Below are positions 12,183 through 18,153 of a stretch of 25,098 bases of DNA, one piece after another. This DNA comes from a virus. Position 1 is the first letter of the stretch. Every line of letters begins with the position of its first letter. Position numbers and translations under genes: made by a program. The notes beneath the pieces are model-generated. The model was not told the DNA's origin, did no database searches, and saw only the letters and a program-made list of their open reading frames with translations. The stretch lies in IMG/VR virus record IMGVR_UViG_3300044614_000303, positions 1 to 25,098 of that record; one strand, 5' to 3'.

Positions 12183-13329
12183 TGGATTCCGCAAGAGAAT
12201 CCGAATAGTCCAAGGCGGTTCATCGGCAGGCAAGACCTTTGCCATCCTGTCCCTGCTCTACTCCTATGCAGCCAACCCCGAATGCGGTCCGCTTGAGATA
12301 TCCGTAGTTTCCGAATCCATCCCCCACCTTCGCAGGGGTGCGCTCAAGGACTTTCTTAAGATGCTCAACATGACAGGGCTTTACCAAGAGGAACTTTACA
12401 ACCGAACCCTGCTCCGATACGACTTCCCGCATGGCTCCTACATTGAGTTCTTTTCCGCTGACCAAAGCGACAAGATGCGAGGGGCAAGGAGGGACGTGCT
12501 ATTCATGAACGAGGCCAACAACATCACATGGGAAGCCTATCACCAACTGGCTATCAGGACAAGGAACGCCATCTACATTGACTACAATCCAGTCCGTGAA
12601 TTTTGGGCGCATACCGAATTGATGAATGACCCCGATGCCGAGTTCCTGCTCGTTACCTACAAGGACAACCAAGCCCTTGACCCTGCCATCATCCGAGAGA
12701 TTGAGAAGGCCAAGACCAAAGCCGAAACGTCTGCGTATTGGGCGAACTGGTGGAAGGTGTACGGCCTCGGTCAAGTCGGGACGCTTCAGGGTGCGATATA
12801 CGAGGACTTCGAGGTGGTGGAGGGGATAGATGTCAGCCGAGCGAAATTTGTCGCCCTTGGGCTTGACTGGGGCTTTAGCAACGACCCTACGGCCTTGGTA
12901 GCAATCTACCGCCAAGGGGACTGCCTGCTGATTCAGGAACTGCTCTACGCTACGGGCCTGACCAACCAAGACATCGCAGACAAGTTGCGGTCCTTGGGCA
13001 TCACAAGGGCTTGGGAGATAGTGGCCGATTCAGCAGAACCGAAGTCCATCGAGGAAATCTATCGGTTAGGTTTCAATATCAAGCCGGCGGAGAAAGGTCC
13101 CGATTCGGTCAGGAACGGGATAGACATCCTGAAACGCTTTAAATTGCAGGTTACCAAGGATAGCACCAACCTGATTAAAGAACTGCGGTCCTACACTTGG
13201 GCCACCGACAAGGAGGGCAAGAACATGGGTGTCCCGATTGACTCCTTTAACCACGCCTGCGATGCGATGCGGTATGTGGCCCTTAACAAATTGAGGGTTA
13301 GCAACTCAGGGAAGTATGTTGTGGTGTAA
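12151..13329 (+). CDS. terL: Terminase large subunit (ATPase/nuclease)
   Basis: 392 residues if translation begins at the TTG at 12151. No ATG is available in frame; the A/C-rich codons after the TTG look like a typical leader, so an ATT at 12178 is a remote alternative. The ATPase domain has Walker A QGGSSAGKT (21-29) and Walker B VLFMNE (116-121). The RNase H-like nuclease domain has Asp239 in GLDWGFSNDP, Asp293 in VADSAEP and the DSFNHACDAMRY motif near residue 365-376. The enzyme pumps DNA into the prohead and cuts the concatemer. It overlaps the small terminase candidate. The portal gene that normally follows is absent. Confidence 0.95.
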   Translation: MTPTTTAIKIDGFRKRIRIVQGGSSAGKTFAILSLLYSYAANPECGPLEISVVSESIPHLRRGALKDFLKMLNMTGLYQEELYNRTLLRYDFPHGSYIEFFSADQSDKMRGARRDVLFMNEANNITWEAYHQLAIRTRNAIYIDYNPVREFWAHTELMNDPDAEFLLVTYKDNQALDPAIIREIEKAKTKAETSAYWANWWKVYGLGQVGTLQGAIYEDFEVVEGIDVSRAKFVALGLDWGFSNDPTALVAIYRQGDCLLIQELLYATGLTNQDIADKLRSLGITRAWEIVADSAEPKSIEEIYRLGFNIKPAEKGPDSVRNGIDILKRFKLQVTKDSTNLIKELRSYTWATDKEGKNMGVPIDSFNHACDAMRYVALNKLRVSNSGKYVVV

Positions 13330-13334
13330 CTTTG
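13327..13334 (+). promoter_or_regulatory. TAnnTTTG box overlapping the terminase stop
   Basis: TAACTTTG matches the -7 consensus; its first three bases are the terminase stop codon. The ATG at 13339 is 4 nt beyond, so a transcript would be leaderless. No -33 TTG is present, so it could be coincidence. Confidence 0.35.
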
Positions 13335-13338
13335 AGGC

Positions 13339-13440
13339 ATGAACACGGAACGCATCCTTGACCTGCTCATCGAAATCGGGAAGACGCTTGCAGCCGTTTT
13401 CTTCATCCTCACTTTACTAACCCTCCTTTGGACCTTATGA
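13339..13440 (+). CDS. Tiny single-pass membrane protein (33 aa)
   Basis: MNTERILDLL followed by IEIGKTLAAVFFILTLLTLL and WTL: one amphipathic N-terminal helix and one membrane segment. Too short for routine gene calling, but it fills the space between terminase and the next gene, ends in an ATGA overlap with it, and lies after a TAnnTTTG box. Function unknown; a holin-like or membrane-anchoring role would be a guess. Confidence 0.5.
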   Translation: MNTERILDLLIEIGKTLAAVFFILTLLTLLWTL

Positions 13441-13655
13441 GCGAGTTTAAACAATACCGAAGAAAGCAAATTGCGGAACTTCGGCCTTTTCAGGAAGGCG
13501 AAGAATTATCCGAAAGAATATCAATATCGCAAGCCGATAGGGATAATGGAAGCCCGAAGGTTGGGGACATGATTGCTCGAAACCCCAAGAACCATGACGA
13601 CCAATGGCTCGTTGCAAAGCAGTATTTTGAGGACAATTTTGAGCCAGTCAATTAG
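13437..13655 (+). CDS. Conserved small phage protein of unknown function
   Basis: 72 residues from the ATG at 13437. Pattern: YRRKQIAELRPF at the start, SISQADRDNGSPKVGDMIARNPKNHDDQWLVAKQYFEDNF in the middle and end (given here in outline: S-x-x-D-x-x-x-G-S-P, then GDMIARNP, HDDQWLV). I recognise this as a small protein widespread in tailed phages near structural and packaging genes, with no known function. It begins in an ATGA overlap and ends 3 nt before the glycosyltransferase-like gene. Confidence 0.75.
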   Translation: MSEFKQYRRKQIAELRPFQEGEELSERISISQADRDNGSPKVGDMIARNPKNHDDQWLVAKQYFEDNFEPVN

Positions 13656-13658
13656 TTT

Positions 13659-14312
13659 ATGAAAGTCATCCACTACTACCACATCTACTGCGGAGGGAAC
13701 TGGCAGTTGATACTGAATCAGCACATGATGGCGGTGTGCAATTACGGCCTTATCAATGTCTTGGACGAAATCCGTGTCGGCATCGTCGGTCCACCCGAAC
13801 AACGCAAGGCGGTCAAGGAGGTGCTGGAAGGCTCGATGGTGGCCGATAAGGTCAAGGTCGTGGTAACCCGGACCAACGCTTGGGAGCAGGCGACCCTGAC
13901 CGAGATGTACCGGGCCTCGCAGGAAGAAGAAGCCGTGTACCTGTACGCCCATACGAAGGGGGCAAGCGACCCGTCCCTCATCAACCAACTTTGGAATCGC
14001 AGCATGACCTTCTTCAACGTCGTGGCTTGGGAACGCTGCCTGCAACTGCTGGAAGGCGTGGATGCAGTCGGCTGCCATTGGATTACCAAGGAGCAGTTCC
14101 CTCACATGGCCGATGCCAACAACCCCGATGGCTACCCCTACTTTGGGGGGACTTATTGGTGGGCCAAGTCGAGCCACATTAAGGAACTGGGTGAGCCTGT
14201 ACGGGACCACCGCTGGCAAGCCGAACATTGGATTGGCAAGAAGCCCGACACCAAGGTCCACGACACCAACCCCGGATGGCCGGGTCCCGAAAAATTTGTA
14301 ATCACATTTTAA
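13659..14312 (+). CDS. Putative glycosyltransferase-like protein
   Basis: 217 residues. An N-terminal strand-helix pattern (KVIHYYHIYCGGNW) leads to a region YLYAHTKGAS at about 95-103 that occurs in phage and bacterial glycosyltransferase-like proteins. The later segment has DAVGCHW, YFGGTYWWAKSSHIKEL and a terminal NPGWPGPEKF. No clear DxD is present, so donor sugar and activity are uncertain. It is the first of three sugar/methyl-transfer genes placed between terminase and the tail block, which suggests decoration of virion or host surface glycans. Confidence 0.6.
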   Translation: MKVIHYYHIYCGGNWQLILNQHMMAVCNYGLINVLDEIRVGIVGPPEQRKAVKEVLEGSMVADKVKVVVTRTNAWEQATLTEMYRASQEEEAVYLYAHTKGASDPSLINQLWNRSMTFFNVVAWERCLQLLEGVDAVGCHWITKEQFPHMADANNPDGYPYFGGTYWWAKSSHIKELGEPVRDHRWQAEHWIGKKPDTKVHDTNPGWPGPEKFVITF

Positions 14313-14314
14313 CC

Positions 14315-14899
14315 ATGAAAGACAAAGAACTGATTGCCATCCTCGACGAGTTAGACCTCAATGGTGCTGACTGGGACGGAGGAACCGACAAGGCCTACGG
14401 CCACAACTATACAAGCACCTATGCCAAGTACTTGGCTGAAATGCGAGCCGACTCCATCAACTTCGTGGAGATAGGCGTGTGGCACGGAGGGTCCATGGCT
14501 ATGTGGTGCAAGTATCTGCCCAAGGCCAAGTTTCTGTTCTACGACATTGCCAACCAAGTCAAGCCAAAGGCTGACAAGCACATTGACTGGACTCGTTCAA
14601 GGCTTCACATCGCATCGGCCTATACCCCCGAATCCGTGCAAGTCGCAAGGGACTATTTTAAGAACGGTATCGACTTCCTGCTTGACGACGGCCCGCACAC
14701 CTTAGACTCCATGTTGCAGGTCGTCAGCCTGTATGCTCCATTGATGAACCAAGGCGGTGTCTTAATGATTGAGGACGTGCAGAGCAAGGATTGGTTCGTG
14801 AACCTGTCAGCCGTAGCACCGAGCAACTCAATCTTTGAGGCCATAGACCTTAGCGAATCGGGCCGATACGATGACCTTATTGCCGTTTACAAGTTCTAA
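14315..14899 (+). CDS. SAM-dependent methyltransferase (class I)
   Basis: 194 residues from the ATG at 14315. The SAM-binding motif I is FVEIGVWHGGS (50-60), followed by a beta strand ending in an acidic residue (FLFYDI), and a motif DFLLDDGPHT then GGVLMIEDVQ in the expected order. This is the methyltransferase-24/cephalosporin-hydroxylase-like group often found with glycosyltransferases, where it methylates sugars. It lacks DNA-methyltransferase catalytic motifs. Lying between two glycosyltransferase-like genes supports glycan methylation. Confidence 0.75.
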   Translation: MKDKELIAILDELDLNGADWDGGTDKAYGHNYTSTYAKYLAEMRADSINFVEIGVWHGGSMAMWCKYLPKAKFLFYDIANQVKPKADKHIDWTRSRLHIASAYTPESVQVARDYFKNGIDFLLDDGPHTLDSMLQVVSLYAPLMNQGGVLMIEDVQSKDWFVNLSAVAPSNSIFEAIDLSESGRYDDLIAVYKF

Positions 14900-14901
14900 C
14901 C

Positions 14902-15552
14902 ATGGGCATCCCCATAATCATCAACAACCGCAACCTGCTGACGTGGCCCAAGGCGATGGTCAGGGACTTGAGCAAGTGGGAGGGGATTGGGGACATCTAC
15001 ATCGTGGACAACGGTTCAACCTACGAACCTTTGCTGGAGTGGTACGCCACCACCCCCTGCAAGGTCGTGATGCTTAGCGAAAACTTGGGCCATCAAGCCC
15101 CATGGACTTCGGGCTTGGTGCAACAACTGGGAGATCCGTTCTATGCGGTTACGGACCCGGACCTTGACCTTTACAAGACCAGCAAGCGGACGATTCCCAT
15201 GTGCTTGGAGTGGTTGCAACAATTCCCCCAAGCAGGCAAGGTCGGCCTGTCGCTGCGATGGGATGACGTGCCTCCAAGGTCGTCGTACTATACCCATGTG
15301 AACAACTACGAAGCAACTCGTCAGCGTAACTCAAGGGTCATCATGGCAGCAAGAGTTGACGTGCCTATCGACACGACCTTTGCCGTTTACAATCGGCAGG
15401 AGTACTTCATCGGTGGGGTTTCATTGCTTGAGTCAGCGAGGCACATTCCTTGGTATTACTCCGAGAAAGAACGCAAGGCTGATAAGGAGTTCAGCCAGTA
15501 CCTTGCATCGGCATCGTCGGCATCGTCCTACAAAACCTTCCTGAAACTATGA
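14902..15552 (+). CDS. GT-A fold glycosyltransferase (family 2-like)
   Basis: 216 residues. The nucleotide-sugar binding fold is visible: PIIINNRNLL, IYIVDNGSTY (32-41) in place of the usual VDDGS, LSENLGHQAPW, and a DPD motif in VTDPDLD (85-87) that would bind the metal and sugar nucleotide. It likely transfers a sugar to a surface or virion acceptor. It starts 2 nt after the methyltransferase stop, and its own stop overlaps the next gene by ATGA. Confidence 0.85.
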   Translation: MGIPIIINNRNLLTWPKAMVRDLSKWEGIGDIYIVDNGSTYEPLLEWYATTPCKVVMLSENLGHQAPWTSGLVQQLGDPFYAVTDPDLDLYKTSKRTIPMCLEWLQQFPQAGKVGLSLRWDDVPPRSSYYTHVNNYEATRQRNSRVIMAARVDVPIDTTFAVYNRQEYFIGGVSLLESARHIPWYYSEKERKADKEFSQYLASASSASSYKTFLKL

Positions 15553-16118
15553 AACTCCAAGACCTGACCATCGACCAGTTCCAACGCATCGGAGCCATTG
15601 AGTTCAGCAGCGTCCTTGGGGACTACGACAAGCGTGCAGGAGTCGTCGCAATCGTTGAGGGGGTCGATATATCAATCGTTCGAGAAATGCCCGCCAAGAG
15701 CGTCCTAAAGCGTTACAAGGCTATTATCAGCGAGTGGAACGCATTGCCTGCCCTTGGGTACAAGCGAAAGTTTAAAGCCGGGGGCAAGTGGTGGATCCCG
15801 ACGGTCTTCACAGATGAGTTGACGGCCGGGCAGTTGATTGAACTCATGGACGCAAACACGACGGACGAAAAGCAACTCCTGCAAAACTTGCATCGCATCA
15901 TGGCGACCTTGTGCCGGGAAGGCGGTCTATTCGGATTCTTCCCGAAAAAGTACGACGGGGCTGCCCATGCGGAGCGGGCCGAACTGATGAAGAAACACGC
16001 CAAGGTCGGGGACGTTTGGGGCGTTGTCAGTTTTTTTTTGCTAAGTTCAGAATCCTACTTGAAAGTTTTGAGCGACTATTCCAAGCACCTGATGACGAAG
16101 GCAGGGGAGTTGACGTAA
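15549..16118 (+). CDS. Tail assembly chaperone, short form (G-like)
   Basis: 189 residues, mostly helical, with an internal basic patch and no membrane segment. A T9 run near the C-terminus (16031-16039) includes the slippery heptamer T-TTT-TTG in the correct register. The -1 frame continues as an open frame for a further 84 codons. A short form plus a frameshifted long form just upstream of tail genes is the pattern of lambda G/GT-type tail assembly chaperones, which bind the tape measure protein. The identification rests on this architecture rather than on strong family motifs. Confidence 0.65.
   Translation: MKLQDLTIDQFQRIGAIEFSSVLGDYDKRAGVVAIVEGVDISIVREMPAKSVLKRYKAIISEWNALPALGYKRKFKAGGKWWIPTVFTDELTAGQLIELMDANTTDEKQLLQNLHRIMATLCREGGLFGFFPKKYDGAAHAERAELMKKHAKVGDVWGVVSFFLLSSESYLKVLSDYSKHLMTKAGELT
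16034..16040 (+). other. Candidate -1 programmed ribosomal frameshift site
   Basis: The heptamer T TTT TTG fits the X XXY YYZ rule in the reading frame of the gene at 15549: codons TTT (16035-16037) and TTG (16038-16040) can slip one base back. No clear stimulatory hairpin was found downstream, so efficiency may depend on the nine-T run itself. Confidence 0.65.
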
Positions 16119-16294
16119 GCCCTCTTGCAGGGTACGGCTGGCTCATGGTCGTGTGGCGGATGGCAAACAAGGACGTGCTGAAATTCGATGCCATCTTTGC
16201 CATGAAGGCGGTGGAGTTCCTGAACTACGCGCTCCTGATTCACGATATTTTGGAAGCCGAACGGATGGAAGCGGAAAGAGCAAGACGCAGATAG
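16037..16294 (+). CDS. Frameshift extension of the tail assembly chaperone (GT-like C-terminus)
   Basis: After a -1 shift, reading continues through AKFRILLESFERLF, a linker, and a compact helical region (YGWLMVVWRMANKDVLKF, then AVEFLNYALLIHDILEAER) to a TAG at 16292-16294. The fused product is about 248 residues. The extension has no own start with a credible leader at its 5' end, although ATGs at 16144 and 16162 are in frame. Its YGW and LNY motifs resemble the T domain of phage chaperones that contacts tail tube and tape measure subunits. Confidence 0.6.
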   Translation, partial: FAKFRILLESFERLFQAPDDEGRGVDVSPLAGYGWLMVVWRMANKDVLKFDAIFAMKAVEFLNYALLIHDILEAERMEAERARRR

Positions 16295-16311
16295 ACACAT
16301 TCCAGCACGGG

Positions 16312-16322
16312 GGACATTTACC
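16312..16322 (+). promoter_or_regulatory. GGACATTTACC motif before a tail gene
   Basis: GGACATTTACC followed by 3 nt and ATGGAA. The identical 11-mer with identical spacing and the same ATGGAA occurs at 22196. It is a candidate promoter core or translation-start signal of the late genes. Confidence 0.5.
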
Positions 16323-16325
16323 CAC

Positions 16326-16973
16326 ATGGAAACAACCATCCTCGCCAATGGCAAGCCCGTAGGCAAGTTCGGCAGCGGTTCGATGAAGGGCATCGACGAA
16401 ACCGCTTTGGAGGGGATTGGTTCAGTCGTCGGCCCCAAAGGTGGAGGCAAGTCGCCAACCCACGACGTGCTGGTCAAATGGATTGAACGGGTCATTGAAC
16501 TTGCGAAGAAAAACCTCGAAGCAGCCAACGCCAACGCAGGGGGAACGCTATCGGCATCCATCGCGCCCGAAGACATCGAACTATCCGCAAAGCAAATCGT
16601 GGTGGCTATCATGGCCAATCCCTATTGGAAGTACGTTGACCAAGGGGTGCGAGGCAAAACGTCAAGTCTAAAGGCTCCAAGGTCGCCATTCCAATACAAG
16701 GACAAAATTCCACCACCCCAAGCCATTGCCGACTGGATTGCAAATAAGGGCATTCCTGTCGTTCCGACCTATTCACGCAAACTCAAGCGAATGCGGACAA
16801 AGCAGGAGCAAGGATTGGTTGATGGCAGGTCTATTGCCTTTGGCATTCGTGAGCGAGGCACAAGGGCCACGAACTTCATGAGCAACGCCCTATCCCCCGA
16901 AATGATAGACGTTTTGGTGAACACCATCGCTGAAACCCTTGGCAAATCCATAAGCGTAGCAACCAAACTATAA
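16326..16973 (+). CDS. Putative tail completion / neck-type structural protein
   Basis: 215 residues. The central part has YWKYVDQGVRGK, SPFQYKDKIPPPQAIADW and GIRERGTRATNF, the pattern of HK97 gp10-like tail completion proteins, in which a V-D-x-G-V-x-G segment and R-G-T-x-x-x-x-F occur near a C-terminal helix. These proteins join tail to connector. A Gly-rich GPKGGGKS in the N-terminal third is not in a P-loop context. The gene follows the frameshift chaperone and starts 3 nt after the GGACATTTACC motif. Confidence 0.6.
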   Translation: METTILANGKPVGKFGSGSMKGIDETALEGIGSVVGPKGGGKSPTHDVLVKWIERVIELAKKNLEAANANAGGTLSASIAPEDIELSAKQIVVAIMANPYWKYVDQGVRGKTSSLKAPRSPFQYKDKIPPPQAIADWIANKGIPVVPTYSRKLKRMRTKQEQGLVDGRSIAFGIRERGTRATNFMSNALSPEMIDVLVNTIAETLGKSISVATKL

Positions 16974-16974
16974 A

Positions 16975-18153
16975 ATGGCAACAACCGTCCTTTCCGGGTC
17001 GCCTCTCGTAGCAACCCCCGTTTACAACAAGATGCTCTACAAGGTCAGCGGTTCGCTGATTGCACAACCGAACTACCGCTACGTCTGCGATGTGAAGAAC
17101 CCAGCAGGGACGACCCTTGCCCGGCTAAAGTGCGACAAACTGCCCAGCACCAACTTCGGGTTCTTCGATGTCGCCAAGGTGGTAGAAACGCTGATTGCAC
17201 CGACTAAGCCATCGCTGACCCAAACGGGCTTCGTGGACCATGCCGGGTATTATTCGGGGTACAGGCTCGACTTCATGGAGGAATACGGGAACACTCCAGT
17301 CGTGCAGACGGGAACGGTTACCACCGTCAGCGGGGTCATGGGGTTTGCGGGGAACTTGGAGCAGTTGGAGTTCCAAGACTGGAGCCTAAGCCCCTACTTC
17401 CGAATCGGGTCCTCGTTCAACTCCGTCAAACCCCTGACAACGCCTACGGCCTTCACCGTGTACCGTGGAGGCAAGGCTTGGCTTGCTATCAACGCCACGA
17501 AGTTTACTGCCGTGTCCGCCAATGACACCTACCTCGTTTCGGGCCGTGTGGCTTACAAGGGAGTTAATTACGACATAGCGGTCAGCCCAAGTTTGTCAGG
17601 CACTACGGACTTTAACATTCAGCGATTCGGGTGCGGACCTGCACAACTATCGGGAACCATCGCAGCACTAAGCGGAGCCGTTGAGGGGGATTCCTACACG
17701 GTGCAGTTCTTAGGGAATCAGGGCTTGGGGTCGGTCATCACCACCTTCACCTTCGGCCCCTGCGAGCGATTCAACTCCATCCCAGTCCATTTTCAAAACA
17801 AATACGGGGGCATTGACTCCTACACCTTCACGCTCAAGAACCGCAAGCGGGCCAACATTACCCGGCAGACGTTCGGCTACAACTCGGACGTTTATGCGAC
17901 CACGACCTACGACAAGGTGTGGGCAGGGGAGTTCGACTACGTTTACGCACTCAACTCGGACTGGCTGACCGATGCCGAGTCGGCTTGGCTTATCGAGATG
18001 GTCCGTTCCGGGCAAGTATGGCTTGAACTGGATGGGCAGTTAGTTGAGGCCATTGTGAACGCTAATACTTACCAATTCACAACTCGCAGGAACGACCGCC
18101 TGACTCAGTTGCAGGTCGAGGTTGCCGTGGCTTACAAGAATAACATCCTATGA
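16975..18153 (+). CDS. Putative tail structural protein (distal tail/tail-tip type)
   Basis: 392 residues, beta-rich with many Thr, Ser, Gly and Tyr and no membrane segment. A segment HFQNKYGGIDSYTFTLKNRKR at about 273-293 (quoted here only as N-K-Y-G-G-x-D) is one I associate with unnamed tail-tip proteins in Bacteroidota phages. The C-terminus ends in an RRNDRLTQLQVEVAVAY strand. Located between completion and large baseplate-type proteins and overlapping the next gene by ATGA, it is probably part of the tail tip or baseplate hub. Domain identity needs a structural comparison. Confidence 0.55.
   Translation: MATTVLSGSPLVATPVYNKMLYKVSGSLIAQPNYRYVCDVKNPAGTTLARLKCDKLPSTNFGFFDVAKVVETLIAPTKPSLTQTGFVDHAGYYSGYRLDFMEEYGNTPVVQTGTVTTVSGVMGFAGNLEQLEFQDWSLSPYFRIGSSFNSVKPLTTPTAFTVYRGGKAWLAINATKFTAVSANDTYLVSGRVAYKGVNYDIAVSPSLSGTTDFNIQRFGCGPAQLSGTIAALSGAVEGDSYTVQFLGNQGLGSVITTFTFGPCERFNSIPVHFQNKYGGIDSYTFTLKNRKRANITRQTFGYNSDVYATTTYDKVWAGEFDYVYALNSDWLTDAESAWLIEMVRSGQVWLELDGQLVEAIVNANTYQFTTRRNDRLTQLQVEVAVAYKNNIL

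Noticed and set aside
13521-14261. Long minus-strand open frame (246 codons) opposite the glycosyltransferase-like gene
   Set aside because: It overlaps three plus-strand genes with better motifs, has no promoter or leader of the phage type, and its sequence looks like a reverse shadow of GC-rich coding DNA.
16144-16294. Independent small gene with ATG at 16144 or 16162
   Set aside because: The slippery heptamer in the correct frame and the continuous open -1 frame explain this region better as a frameshift extension; no leader like those of other genes precedes these ATGs.
16430-16460. GPKGGGKS in the completion-type protein as a Walker A motif
   Set aside because: There is no following Walker B or nucleotide-binding fold pattern, and the protein otherwise resembles structural completion proteins.
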